A stretch of DNA of 64,000 nucleotides from Veillonella parvula (lineage in GTDB: Bacteria > Bacillota > Negativicutes > Veillonellales > Veillonellaceae), in assembly GCF_036456085.1 (NCBI RefSeq), contig NZ_CP138632.1, forward strand, positions 682,001 to 746,000, in the 5' to 3' direction. Positions 9,165 through 18,463 of the stretch are shown in pieces. The position numbers were made by a program, and so were the translations under genes. Under the pieces are notes generated by a model. That model made no database searches and had not been told where the DNA came from. It saw only the letters and a list, made by a program, of their open reading frames with translations. The number at the start of each line of letters is the position of its first letter. The first letter of the stretch is position 1.

Positions 9165-9199
9165 ACAGTCTCTCGGTTATCCGTTGAGACTGTTTTTTT
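9165..9199 (+). terminator. Intrinsic terminator of rpsT
   Basis: The stem ACAGTCTC (9165-9172) pairs with GAGACTGT (9186-9193), with a 13-base loop, and is followed by TTTTTTA. It lies 17 bases after the rpsT stop. Confidence 0.9.
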
Positions 9200-9292
9200 A
9201 TGCCTTTTTTCTATTTAGTCATAAAAAAATTTTTCGTTTGTTATACAGTTATATTTTATTACGCCCTATGGGCAGATTAGAGGACTATTACT

Positions 9293-11497
9293 ATGAGAAC
9301 ACTATTATTAATGCGTGGTGCTCCTGCTAGTGGTAAGTCTCAGTGGATTCGTGACAACAATCTTGAGGCTTACACCCTTGAAGCCGATCATTTCCGTATG
9401 CTTTTACGTAGCCCTTCCCTTGGTGAGAACGGCTGGTATATTTCACAAGAGGATAATGGTCCAACATGGAAGCTCCTACTAGATTGTTTAGAAAAACGAA
9501 TGAGCAATGGCGACTTTGTTGTCTTAGATGCTACTCACACTACCTCTAAAGCTATTAATGCTTACAAAGAATTGCTTAACAAATATAAATATACTGTATA
9601 TTACTATGAACCTAATACATCCTTAGAGGATTGCTTGGCCCGTAATGCGGCACGCACCGATTACAAACGTGTGCCAGAGCAAGTTATTCATTATATGTAC
9701 AAAACGATTAAAACAAGCACATTACCAAACTTTTGCAAAAGAATTAACTCTATTGATGAAATTAACAATTACTTCACGGCTAATCTAACAAATAAATATA
9801 ATCGAGTACGTATTATCGGTGATATTCACGGTTGCTACACCGCATTACAACAAGCTATTACACCATGGGATGAAAAGACATTATACATCTTCTGCGGTGA
9901 CTATTTAGAACGCGGTATTGAAAACAAAGAAATGATGTACGAAATGATGCGTCTCAGCACATTACCTAATACAATTATGTTAGAAGGTAATCACGAGCGA
10001 CATATTGCAAACTTTGCATTCCATACAAATTTAGATCGTTCCAAACGCTTTATGAAAGATGTGGTAGCACCTATCGTAAAAGATATGACGAAAAAAGAAG
10101 TAGAATCACTCCAACGAGAACTACGACTCTTTTATAAATCACTTCGTCAATGTTATCCATTCAGCTTCCATGGCAAAAAATATTTAGTTTCCCATGGTGG
10201 CCTCTCCTATGTGCCTAATATGACCTTCATAGCCACCTCAACATTTATTAATGGTTTTGGAGCTTACGAAACAAATATCGCTAATATTTACGATACTAAT
10301 TACGAACAAGGCATGTGTCAGGACTTCATTCAAATTCACGGTCATCGTGGCGTTCCAGATGGAAAGTACTCCTTCTGTTTAGAAGGAGAAGTTGAGTTTG
10401 GTGGAGAGCTAAAATACATCGATATTACAGCAAATACTTTCATAAAAAATGGAATAAAAAACGATGTATATGATAAAGATTATATGCGCCATGAATTCCA
10501 AAATATGACACAACACATCATCTTCACACAGAACGAAGATATTAATATTATTGGCAATTCAAAATTAGTAAAAGTAAAACAGTGTTCCCCCAACCTATAT
10601 TCCTTGAACTTTACCTCTCGTGTATTTCATAAACGATTATGGAATGAAAGTACAATACAAGCTCGTGGATTATTTGTGGATCGAATTACAGGAGATGTGA
10701 AATTACGTAGTTATAATAAATTCTTTAATCTTGGTGAACGCCCAGAAACAGAGTTAGATAATTTAGCTAATACCCTCTCTTTCCCAGTCGAAATTCGAAC
10801 TAAAGAAAATGGTTACCTTGCCATTCTTGGCGTTATCAACGAAGAATTCGTATTTGCCTCTAAATCTACAACAGAGAGCATACATGTGGATTTATTTAAA
10901 AACCTATTCCATAGATTGCCTGAAGGCTTACAAACAGAAATCAAAGATTTATTAGCACGTAATAATTGTTCTATAATATTTGAAGTCATTAGCCAAGAGG
11001 ATACTCATATCATTAAATACGACCAAGACCATCTCTATGTACTCGATTTAATTCAAAATACGCTAGACGTAAATGGTAAGCATATAGATGTCCCATTCTC
11101 TAGAGAAAAATTAACTGAACTTTATACAATTTTACAAAAATATGACACTGACTTGATTTCCATTGTTAAAACAGTTCAACAAGTTTCTACCATGGAGGAG
11201 CTCCAAGGCATTATAAATGAGGAGCTAAATTCATTCCATAAATCTGAAGGCTTTGTATTAGTCGATAGCAATGGTTTTATGACTAAATTCAAAGGTCCTT
11301 ATTATAATACGTGGAAGCACAGACGAAATCGCATTCTAGAGCCATATCAAAAATTTGGTAAAATTCCATATGGAAACTGTAAAAATGAAGATGACACTAA
11401 ATTTGCAGACTTCCTTGGTTCATTAGATTATGATGTGGTATGTAAGTCTACCATACTTGATATTAAAGATATGATGGAAAATCAAGGCTTGCTATAA
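9293..11497 (+). CDS. RNA repair enzyme: polynucleotide kinase, PPP-type phosphatase and RNA ligase in one chain
   Basis: The 734-residue protein joins three RNA end-processing modules. Residues 1-165 are a P-loop kinase (GAPASGKS at 9-16, VVLDATHTT, and an Arg-rich lid ARNAARTDYKR) resembling 5'-OH polynucleotide kinases. Residues about 170-390 are a metallophosphatase (GDIHGCY, GDYLERG, GNHERH, HGGLSY, IHGHR), the module that removes 2',3'-cyclic phosphate or 3' phosphate in Pnkp. Residues about 430-700 resemble T4 Rnl1-type ligase: QARGLFVD, YNKFFNLGE, nucleotidyl motif I KENG with Lys504, FEVI, EGFVLVD and FKGPYY. Kinase-phosphatase order matches bacterial Pnkp. No Hen1 methyltransferase gene is adjacent. 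It stands alone after rpsT, with AGAGGA 7-8 bases before the ATG. Substrate (tRNA?) is inference. Confidence 0.85.
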   Translation: MRTLLLMRGAPASGKSQWIRDNNLEAYTLEADHFRMLLRSPSLGENGWYISQEDNGPTWKLLLDCLEKRMSNGDFVVLDATHTTSKAINAYKELLNKYKYTVYYYEPNTSLEDCLARNAARTDYKRVPEQVIHYMYKTIKTSTLPNFCKRINSIDEINNYFTANLTNKYNRVRIIGDIHGCYTALQQAITPWDEKTLYIFCGDYLERGIENKEMMYEMMRLSTLPNTIMLEGNHERHIANFAFHTNLDRSKRFMKDVVAPIVKDMTKKEVESLQRELRLFYKSLRQCYPFSFHGKKYLVSHGGLSYVPNMTFIATSTFINGFGAYETNIANIYDTNYEQGMCQDFIQIHGHRGVPDGKYSFCLEGEVEFGGELKYIDITANTFIKNGIKNDVYDKDYMRHEFQNMTQHIIFTQNEDINIIGNSKLVKVKQCSPNLYSLNFTSRVFHKRLWNESTIQARGLFVDRITGDVKLRSYNKFFNLGERPETELDNLANTLSFPVEIRTKENGYLAILGVINEEFVFASKSTTESIHVDLFKNLFHRLPEGLQTEIKDLLARNNCSIIFEVISQEDTHIIKYDQDHLYVLDLIQNTLDVNGKHIDVPFSREKLTELYTILQKYDTDLISIVKTVQQVSTMEELQGIINEELNSFHKSEGFVLVDSNGFMTKFKGPYYNTWKHRRNRILEPYQKFGKIPYGNCKNEDDTKFADFLGSLDYDVVCKSTILDIKDMMENQGLL

Positions 11498-11531
11498 TTA
11501 AATAAACTCATCCTGTTTTAAGGATAAAAGC

Positions 11532-11588
11532 AAAAGGGACTGCAACTAGAATGTAGTAAAACCACATTCTGTTACAGCCCCTTTTTAT
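11532..11588. terminator. Bidirectional intrinsic terminator between the RNA repair gene and ade
   Basis: A long imperfect stem pairs AAAAGGG..CTG..AGAATGT on the left with ACATTCT..CAG..CCCCTTTT on the right. It has a T-run on the plus side and the complementary A-run giving T's on the minus side. It separates two convergent genes. Confidence 0.85.
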
Positions 11589-11612
11589 ATTAGCTTTTCA
11601 TTAAACTTAACA

Positions 11613-13286
11613 CTAGAACTCCATCACACCTGTAGTAGTAATTCTAATTTCTGGAATTACAGTTAATGCAAGGAAACTCAAATTAATAAAAGGATCTAGG
11701 CCTTTCGGCACGCCCATACCGTAAGCAATATCTTTCATCTTAGCCACTTTTGCATCTACTTCTTCGTGAGGTCGATTTGTGATTAAGCCCATTACTTCAA
11801 GAGCTAGTTCCTCTACTACTTTGCCTTCACTAGCAATGACATATCCGCCGCCAATTTCGCGAATACGCTCAATAGCAACCATCATATCTGCATCGTTGTC
11901 GCCAACAACAATCAGATTATGTGAATCATGTGCAAAGGATGACGCAATAGCACCATTTTTTAAATTGAAGCCTTTCAAAATACCGACACCATTTCTACCA
12001 GATGCTTTATACCGCTCGATACAAGTAATTTTATTGTACTCAGCATTAGGCTTGAACAGTCCATTTTCAACAGGAACCTCTTCAACAGTTTTTTGTGTAA
12101 CTATTTGCCCAGGTACGATATTAATAATCGCTTGTGGACCTTCAATAGAAACATCTAATTTTTCCTTTGTGAAAGTACCTATATTAATCGTATGGAGTAA
12201 TTCAGATGGTACAACCTTCTCTTCTCTCATAAGAACGCGTTCAATCGGCTTTCCTTTATAAAACACTTCGTGAATATCTACGCGTTGCTCATCATTGAGG
12301 ATTACAAGATTAGCACTATAGCCGGGAGCAATAGCACCTAAATCTTTTAATCCGTAACATGCTGCCGGATGAGTGGAGGCCATTTTATAAGCTTGGATTG
12401 GTGTCAGTCCCAATTCAATCGAACGACGAATATTATAGCTAATATGGCCTTCTGAACGAATATCCTCAATATGCTTATCATCTGTACAGAAACCATAACG
12501 CTCCGTATTTCCTTGCTCTTCTACAAGCCCTTTCACAATGGAGTCTAGATTATGAGCCGCACTGCCCTCACGAATCCATACATAAATCCCATTTTTAACT
12601 TGCTCTTTTGCTTCTTCGTAGGAAATACATTCGTGATTTGTAGTAATGCCTGCCAAACGATAGCTTGCTATTTGCTCTGGTGAAAGTCCAATAATATGTC
12701 CATCCATAATTGTATCTTTAAAGTAATCTAACTTTTTCATCATGTAAGGATCACTATTGATAACACTATAACAGTCCATGACTTCACCTAATCCTAAGAT
12801 ACGTAGATTAGCTTGTAGCTTATGTAACATATCGCCATCTAAAATAGCGCCATTATCTTCACCTGGTACAGCAGGCACACAGGATGGAGCCATAACATAT
12901 ACATCACCTTGAGCCGACGCAGTTTCATTGATCATGTACTCAACACCGGCAATACCCGCTACATTACCGGCTTCATGAGGGTCTACAATAAATCCTAACG
13001 TTCCCACTTGAGAGGCCTCAAATACGAGTTCTTTCGGATTCACCAAGGTGGATTCCAGATGGAGATGGCTGTCTATAAATCCGGGCACAATATATTTACC
13101 GCTGTAATCATATTCTGTTTCACCTGTATATGTTCCTACACCTATAATCGTGTCATCATGAATCGCAATATCCGCTTTTACCCATTCATCGGTGAATACA
13201 TTTAAAACAGATGCCCCCTTCAATACGACAGGAGCCTTATCCAACCCCTGTGCTTGTCGAGAAATTTTTGCATTAAATTGTATCAT
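11613..13286 (-). CDS. ade: Adenine deaminase
   Basis: Converts adenine to hypoxanthine and ammonia in purine salvage. The 557-residue length and the amidohydrolase landmarks fit the Ade family. These are the metal-binding PGFIDSHLHLESTLV, the DPHEAGNVAG region, TTNHECISYEEA, the CTDDKH segment and a C-terminal domain with FAHDSHNLIVVG and GGGYV. The ATG at 13284-13286 has AGGAGG 8 bases upstream. It follows the NCS2 purine permease gene by 13 bases on the same strand, so import and deamination of adenine are likely co-expressed. No purine riboswitch was found ahead of the pair. Confidence 0.96.
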   Translation of the reverse strand: MIQFNAKISRQAQGLDKAPVVLKGASVLNVFTDEWVKADIAIHDDTIIGVGTYTGETEYDYSGKYIVPGFIDSHLHLESTLVNPKELVFEASQVGTLGFIVDPHEAGNVAGIAGVEYMINETASAQGDVYVMAPSCVPAVPGEDNGAILDGDMLHKLQANLRILGLGEVMDCYSVINSDPYMMKKLDYFKDTIMDGHIIGLSPEQIASYRLAGITTNHECISYEEAKEQVKNGIYVWIREGSAAHNLDSIVKGLVEEQGNTERYGFCTDDKHIEDIRSEGHISYNIRRSIELGLTPIQAYKMASTHPAACYGLKDLGAIAPGYSANLVILNDEQRVDIHEVFYKGKPIERVLMREEKVVPSELLHTINIGTFTKEKLDVSIEGPQAIINIVPGQIVTQKTVEEVPVENGLFKPNAEYNKITCIERYKASGRNGVGILKGFNLKNGAIASSFAHDSHNLIVVGDNDADMMVAIERIREIGGGYVIASEGKVVEELALEVMGLITNRPHEEVDAKVAKMKDIAYGMGVPKGLDPFINLSFLALTVIPEIRITTTGVMEF

Positions 13287-13299
13287 ATAAGGATCCTCC

Positions 13300-14613
13300 T
13301 TACATATAGGTTTCTTTCAAAATGAAAATGAGCGCCAAGAAATACATGACACCGGAAACATCTCGATATTTTCCAGTCAAAACCTTAATCAATACATAAC
13401 TGATGAGACCCCATTCGATCCCCACACCTATGGAGTAAGCAAATGGCATCATGATAATGGTCAAAAATGCCGGTAGTCCTTCCGAAATATCACCGAAATC
13501 GATGTCCTTAACGGATGCCATCATAAATAGACCTACCACGATGAGTACCGGCGCTGTAGCCGCCACAGGAATAACCATGAGTAACGGTGCCAGGAATAAA
13601 GATGCTATAAAGAGTCCCGCAATAGTTAAAGCAGTCAAGCCCGTGCGGCCGCCCTCTGCGATACCCGCTGCCGATTCAACAGCTACGATATGAGGAGATG
13701 TACCTAGTGCGCTACCTATGATAGTGCCTAATGCAGATACTTTCATACAAGAGCTTTGTACACCCAACTGTTTATCTTGAGGCACTTCGGCTTGATTCGT
13801 AAGACCAATCAATACGCCCACTACATTAAATAAATTAACGAACAAGAACGTAAAGGCCACAAATACCATATCTACAGATAAAAGTTCGCTCATATCATAA
13901 TGAAACCAAATCGGTGCCAACGATGGTGGCATAGAAAATATCGTCGACGGCAACTTTGTAATTCCACAGAAGAACCCAACAACCGCAGCAATGATAACGG
14001 CTAGAAATATTCCTCCTTTTACATTGCGTCCCATAAAAACGGCGATTAATATGATTCCCAAAATGGATATCAAGCTAGATGGTGCCTGTAAGTCCCCAAT
14101 GCTCACAATAGTAGCAGGATTGCTGACAATAAGCCCAGCACTACTAAGACCAATGAGAGCGATAAACAAGCCGATACCCGCTGTTACAGCCAATTTAATT
14201 GTATGAGGTATGGCATTAAACAGATATTCTTTTAACGGTGTAACTGCGATTAGTAAAAATGCTAAACCTGCGATTAATTGAGCCGTTAACGCAAAGGCAA
14301 AGCTATGTCCCATTTGGACCACAATAGTGTAAGCAAAAAATGCATTGATACCCATACCGGATAAGCCGGCGAATGGCATATTGCTATACAAAGCTAGCAA
14401 TAATGTCATAATGATAGCACTAACAGCCGTTGCCGTGAATACGGCGCCTACATCCATACCGGCAGCGCCAAGAATAGCAGGATTTACAGCTAATACATAA
14501 GAAACGCAAAGAAATGTAGTGGCCCCCGCAAATAACTCTCTCGATACGGATGAGCCTCGTTCTGATATTTTGAATACTTTGTCCCATACACTACCTTGAA
14601 CTTGTTCTCTCAT
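13300..14613 (-). CDS. NCS2-family purine permease (AzgA/PbuG type)
   Basis: A polytopic membrane protein of 437 residues with about 12-13 hydrophobic segments, expected to bring in adenine, guanine or hypoxanthine by proton symport. Family marks include AGATTFLCVSYVLAVNP near the N terminus and LGTSPHIVAVESAAGIAEGGRTGLT in the middle, both typical of the AzgA/PbuG branch. The following adenine deaminase gene favours adenine as a substrate (inference). The start at 14611-14613 has GAGGAGG 7 bases upstream. An alternative in-frame ATG at 14641-14643 has its own AGGAG site and would add 10 residues, so the start is not certain. Confidence 0.9.
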   Translation of the reverse strand: MREQVQGSVWDKVFKISERGSSVSRELFAGATTFLCVSYVLAVNPAILGAAGMDVGAVFTATAVSAIIMTLLLALYSNMPFAGLSGMGINAFFAYTIVVQMGHSFAFALTAQLIAGLAFLLIAVTPLKEYLFNAIPHTIKLAVTAGIGLFIALIGLSSAGLIVSNPATIVSIGDLQAPSSLISILGIILIAVFMGRNVKGGIFLAVIIAAVVGFFCGITKLPSTIFSMPPSLAPIWFHYDMSELLSVDMVFVAFTFLFVNLFNVVGVLIGLTNQAEVPQDKQLGVQSSCMKVSALGTIIGSALGTSPHIVAVESAAGIAEGGRTGLTALTIAGLFIASLFLAPLLMVIPVAATAPVLIVVGLFMMASVKDIDFGDISEGLPAFLTIIMMPFAYSIGVGIEWGLISYVLIKVLTGKYRDVSGVMYFLALIFILKETYM

Positions 14614-14655
14614 AATAATTCCTCCTCTCGTACTTACAATCATGGGCGTATTCTC

Positions 14656-14684
14656 CTATACTTATATATTTCCACATATAAGTA
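14656..14684 (-). other. Hairpin in the leader of the purine permease gene
   Basis: On the minus strand ACTTATAT and ATATAAGT form an 8-base-pair stem with a short loop, just upstream of the first of two possible ribosome binding sites. There is no T-run, so it is not a terminator, and it does not match the purine riboswitch consensus as I know it. Confidence 0.4.
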
Positions 14685-14717
14685 AGAATTTCCTGTTCTT
14701 TATTAAAATCTACTCTA

Positions 14718-14777
14718 TAAAAAAATACCGCAGTATGTATTTAACTCAATTAAAGTAAATATATACTGCGGTATTTC
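14718..14777 (-). terminator. Intrinsic terminator of deoB
   Basis: The stem AATACCGCAGTAT (about 14724-14736) pairs with ATACTGCGGTATT (about 14763-14775). On the minus strand it is followed by TTTTTTT. It lies 70 bases downstream of the deoB stop. Confidence 0.85.
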
Positions 14778-14846
14778 GCATATGTAATCATTTATAAAAT
14801 CAATAATGTAAATCTATTCAACTCTAAATAAATATAAATTCTAGAT

Positions 14847-16019
14847 TTATCCCTTCAGGGAATCTAAAAATGAAGTCCCAATCCCCCATTGTTTCAATCC
14901 AAAGTTTTGTAATACTGTTTCACCTATGTCCGCAAAACTGTGTCTATCACCCAAAGCTACTGAATGACTCATACTTGGACTATAAGCGAGCAAAGGCACC
15001 ATCTCTCTCGTATGATCTGTACCCTTCCAAGTCGGATCATTCCCATGATCTGCGGTGATGAGAAGTAAATCGTCATCTTTAAGCAAGTCCAACAAACCAC
15101 CTAATTGGTAATCAAAGTCTTCAATAGCACGCTTATACCCTTCTACATTACGCCGATGACCGTACAGACTATCAAATTCAACAAGGTTGACCATCATGAA
15201 CCCCCGTGCAAAGCTTTGGCCCAATAGATAAGGAACTACGTTCATACCATGCGCGTTAGACTTTGTCGGATATGATGCATCCCAGCCAACATGAGCATAA
15301 ATATCGCCGATTTTGCCAACTGCCACTGTTGGAATATTTGCGTCTTGTAACTCTTGTTGCACCATTTTCTTTTCAGGCATACGACTGTAATCATGACGAT
15401 TTGAGGTACGTACAAAATGACCTGGTGTACCAATAAAAGGCCGAGCTATAATACGCCCCACATAATAATCACCGACACATACCTTATCGCGTGTAATTTG
15501 ACACATGCGATACAAATCTTCTAAGGGAATGATATCCTCATGCGCAGCAATTTGAAAAACCGAATCCGCCGATGTATATACGATTGGCTTACCAGTTCTT
15601 ATATGTTCTTCTCCGAGGCGTTCAATAATTTCTGTTCCAGAGGCTACCTCATTACCAAGAAATCCATAACCCGTTTCTTTTGTGAAAGCATCCATCAGTT
15701 CCTTCGGAAATCCATCATAAAATGTCGGAAATGGCACCGTTACAGGATGCCCCATCATCTCCCAATGACCACTTGTCGTGTCTTTGCCAGTACTCGTTTC
15801 AGACATACGACCATAAGCACCAATTACAGGCTCATCAAACGCTGATATATCAGCAATATTAGCTAAACCTAGAGATTTTAAATTTGGACAGCGAATAGGT
15901 CCTACTACAGCTTCGATATGTCCTAATGTATTCGAACCTTCATCGCCAAATTTAATCGCATCGGCTGCATGCCCTACACCGACACTGTCCATTACTAGTA
16001 GAATAATTCGATTATACAT
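14847..16019 (-). CDS. deoB: Phosphopentomutase
   Basis: Interconverts (deoxy)ribose 1-phosphate and 5-phosphate in nucleoside breakdown. The 390-residue length, the opening ILLVMDSVGVGHAADA (metal-binding Asp), the phosphoserine/Thr region STGKDTTSGHWEMMG, and C-terminal ITADHGNDPTWKGTDHTRE with metal-binding Asp and His residues fit the alkaline-phosphatase-superfamily mutases. AGGAG lies 5 bases before the ATG. It is a single gene ended by its own terminator, next to the adenine salvage pair, so this part of the window serves purine and nucleoside salvage. Confidence 0.97.
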   Translation of the reverse strand: MYNRIILLVMDSVGVGHAADAIKFGDEGSNTLGHIEAVVGPIRCPNLKSLGLANIADISAFDEPVIGAYGRMSETSTGKDTTSGHWEMMGHPVTVPFPTFYDGFPKELMDAFTKETGYGFLGNEVASGTEIIERLGEEHIRTGKPIVYTSADSVFQIAAHEDIIPLEDLYRMCQITRDKVCVGDYYVGRIIARPFIGTPGHFVRTSNRHDYSRMPEKKMVQQELQDANIPTVAVGKIGDIYAHVGWDASYPTKSNAHGMNVVPYLLGQSFARGFMMVNLVEFDSLYGHRRNVEGYKRAIEDFDYQLGGLLDLLKDDDLLLITADHGNDPTWKGTDHTREMVPLLAYSPSMSHSVALGDRHSFADIGETVLQNFGLKQWGIGTSFLDSLKG

Positions 16020-16149
16020 ATGTACTCCTAAATCTATATAAGATTAGTTACTCATATAATGTAAAAATACTTTGTAACATATTACAATTAAAATCATCAA
16101 TATGAATTAATAAAATACATAATATATTGAGAGATAATATTTCTAAAAA

Positions 16150-16683
16150 TTACTTAAGATATGGCATAGCAAGCATGAGGGCCGCCAAAGATTTGCTATC
16201 CTTAATAGTCTCATTCTTGATAGCCTCCAATAGTTCTGGCAATGTGTAGTATTCTAACTCTACATATTCATCAGGATCCCAATTAGTTTCCCCCATGGTA
16301 AGGTCCTTCGCAAGATATAAATGTAATACTTCATTGCAGAAACCAGGACTCGTAGCAATTGTCCCTAACGAAATCCATTGAGCTGCACGATAGCCGGTTT
16401 CCTCAGCAAGCTCCCGTTTAGCACAAACAATCGGTTCTTCATTTGGATCCAATTTTCCTGCTGGTACCTCCAGTAGCGTCTGTTGCAAAGCATATCTAAA
16501 TTGACGTTCCATAACAATCTTATTATCCCCTGTGACTGCCACAATCGCTGTAGCACCTGGATGATGCACAACCTCACGCCATGCATCCTTTCCGTTCACA
16601 TCGGCTATATCATAGGTAACTTGAATCAACTTACCATTAAATTTCATTTCGCTGGATTTCTGAATTTCCTTACTAATTGCCAT
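16150..16683 (-). CDS. NUDIX hydrolase, ADP-ribose pyrophosphatase type
   Basis: A 177-residue NUDIX enzyme expected to hydrolyse ADP-ribose or similar nucleoside diphosphate derivatives. The Nudix box is complete (G at the start of GKLDPNEE, then REL.EETGY, matching GX5EX7REUXEEXGU). Upstream ATAIVAVTGDNKIVMERQFR is typical of the NudF/ADP-ribose pyrophosphatase branch. The ATG has AGAGGT 5 bases upstream and lies 8 bases after the stop of the methyltransferase gene, so the two are probably co-transcribed. Substrate specificity cannot be fixed from sequence. Confidence 0.9.
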   Translation of the reverse strand: MAISKEIQKSSEMKFNGKLIQVTYDIADVNGKDAWREVVHHPGATAIVAVTGDNKIVMERQFRYALQQTLLEVPAGKLDPNEEPIVCAKRELAEETGYRAAQWISLGTIATSPGFCNEVLHLYLAKDLTMGETNWDPDEYVELEYYTLPELLEAIKNETIKDSKSLAALMLAMPYLK

Positions 16684-16691
16684 ATATACCT

Positions 16692-18317
16692 CTAATCTTC
16701 TATTCTATGTAAAAACCCGAGCATTCTTATACGTTGTAAAATTTCCTCTAAATACACTTTATTAGGAACAATAAAATCAATATTATCCCGCGTATGACGC
16801 TGAACTGTAATATTGTCATCCATAATAGCAAGAATCTTTTCTCTTGTTGTAGGCTCCACCATTTGCTTTATTACAAAGAGAAATCCATTATCTATATCTT
16901 GTTGTACTTTATTGTACATGTCTCCTATACCAATATAGGAGCTGCCTTCTTTTTCTACTATAGTAGAAATAAAATCTATAAAACGTTGAGGTATATACAC
17001 CTTATTATCTTCGAAAGCAACTCTTTCATATGGTTCGGCGTACATATCGAGATTATCTACAATAATCAAATATAGTAAACGAGAATAAACTCTGTCCATT
17101 TCGATAGTATAACCAGGCAACTTTCTATGTATATGATCTACTATATCCTGAACAGTAAATATATCCCCTCGATCCATAACCTCTTTAATAGCAATATGGA
17201 TACTATCCGTCATATTAGAAGGAATACCAGTATTGACAACGCTGCAATAATATAATTTTGATAATACATCTATACTAACTCGTTCATTACGAACAATTTT
17301 TTTAGTATGTTTATTTTTCGTTAACAGGGACATTCTAAACTGCGTATCATAAATGTAATCATAATATTGCTCTTTTGCAATATAATCATCATTTGCCAAT
17401 TGAGCTATATTATCGTGAATATCCTCCGGTAACCAACTTATGAAAGATCGTGAAAGAAATACATCCCCTATATAGGCACAACCTTGGTCATTGGCACGTT
17501 TTATAAATTCATGTACATATACAGGATCATTAAAAGGTTCTAAATATTCATGGGCCACATAATAATCGTTAGAGCTTAACACATTTTGGATATTATCAAT
17601 TTTATAGCTCGCTTTTTGACTTATCCGATTATCCATCCCCATCGTATCAGCTACAAGTTTCAATATATTCTTCGTATATAAAGTCCTCTCCATCAACGGT
17701 AGCTCTAACTCTTTTTGCTCTGCATATTGCATGATTTCTCGATACTGCTCTAATCGTTTCCATCCAGGATAGGTATTATACGATACATAAGCTACACCGT
17801 TATCGGATAAATTCTTATTACAGATAGATAGAATTTTATCTTTTACCACATCCGGAACCCAGGACCAAATACCATGTACAATAATATAGTCAAAAATACC
17901 GAACGATTCATCAATATCCAGAATATCCTTCTCAATCAAATGTATATTGGTAAGTCCCATCGACGCAATCAGTTCATTTCCCATCTTAATCTGGGAAGAC
18001 GATAAATCAATACCCGTAAAAGACGCTTCAGGATAGTATAAAGCTTGAGAAATAATATTTCCACCAAACGAACATCCAAGCTCAAGGACACGCGCCTTTT
18101 TTAAAGATACAGGATTTAATCCAAATAACAAAGCTCGCGCTGCTAATGTGTTCAACGAGGTTGCCCCAAAAGGTTGAGAAATATATACTACATCTTCATA
18201 ACTCTTTTTAAGAACCTTATTCTCATCCAATACGTGCATAGTATTTTGTGTAGTCTCAATGTCATTCCCCATAACTGATGTACCTACATTCTTTTTTTGT
18301 TTTGACTCCTGTTTCAT
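16692..18317 (-). CDS. Class I SAM-dependent methyltransferase with methyltransferase regulatory domain
   Basis: The 541-residue protein has an N-terminal Rossmann methyltransferase (about 35-190) with motif I VLELGCSFGGN, the acidic end of strand 2 in FTGIDLSS, and FDYIIVHGIWSWVP as motif IV. It is followed by VSYNTYPGWKRLEQYRE, characteristic of proteins carrying the methyltransferase regulatory domain (PF10119). The remaining ~300 residues are alpha-helical with no recognised catalytic motif. Substrate is unknown; relatives occur near surface polysaccharide or secretion genes. GGGAGGC lies 5 bases before the ATG. It heads a two-gene unit with the NUDIX hydrolase. Confidence 0.85.
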   Translation of the reverse strand: MKQESKQKKNVGTSVMGNDIETTQNTMHVLDENKVLKKSYEDVVYISQPFGATSLNTLAARALLFGLNPVSLKKARVLELGCSFGGNIISQALYYPEASFTGIDLSSSQIKMGNELIASMGLTNIHLIEKDILDIDESFGIFDYIIVHGIWSWVPDVVKDKILSICNKNLSDNGVAYVSYNTYPGWKRLEQYREIMQYAEQKELELPLMERTLYTKNILKLVADTMGMDNRISQKASYKIDNIQNVLSSNDYYVAHEYLEPFNDPVYVHEFIKRANDQGCAYIGDVFLSRSFISWLPEDIHDNIAQLANDDYIAKEQYYDYIYDTQFRMSLLTKNKHTKKIVRNERVSIDVLSKLYYCSVVNTGIPSNMTDSIHIAIKEVMDRGDIFTVQDIVDHIHRKLPGYTIEMDRVYSRLLYLIIVDNLDMYAEPYERVAFEDNKVYIPQRFIDFISTIVEKEGSSYIGIGDMYNKVQQDIDNGFLFVIKQMVEPTTREKILAIMDDNITVQRHTRDNIDFIVPNKVYLEEILQRIRMLGFLHRIED

Positions 18318-18405
18318 AAAGCCTCCCGAATTGTTCTACTAACTATAATAAATATTATATAGTATTATTGATAATAATTACAGCTGAGGAGAGAAATAAA
18401 CACAC

Positions 18406-18436
18406 AAAAACCGCCCAACAAAGTTGAGCGGCTTTT
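18406..18436 (-). terminator. Intrinsic terminator of pnp-dut
   Basis: On the minus strand GCCGCTCAAC and GTTGGGCGGT form a 10-base-pair stem (one G-T pair) with a 3-base loop, followed by TTTTTG. It lies about 30 bases after the dut stop. Confidence 0.9.
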
Positions 18437-18463
18437 ACTAATTTATACTAAAGCATAAATTAT

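Noticed and set aside
14644-14846. Purine riboswitch ahead of the NCS2 permease
   Set aside because: The conserved loop sequences of purine riboswitches as I know them are not present; only a simple hairpin and the deoB terminator are.
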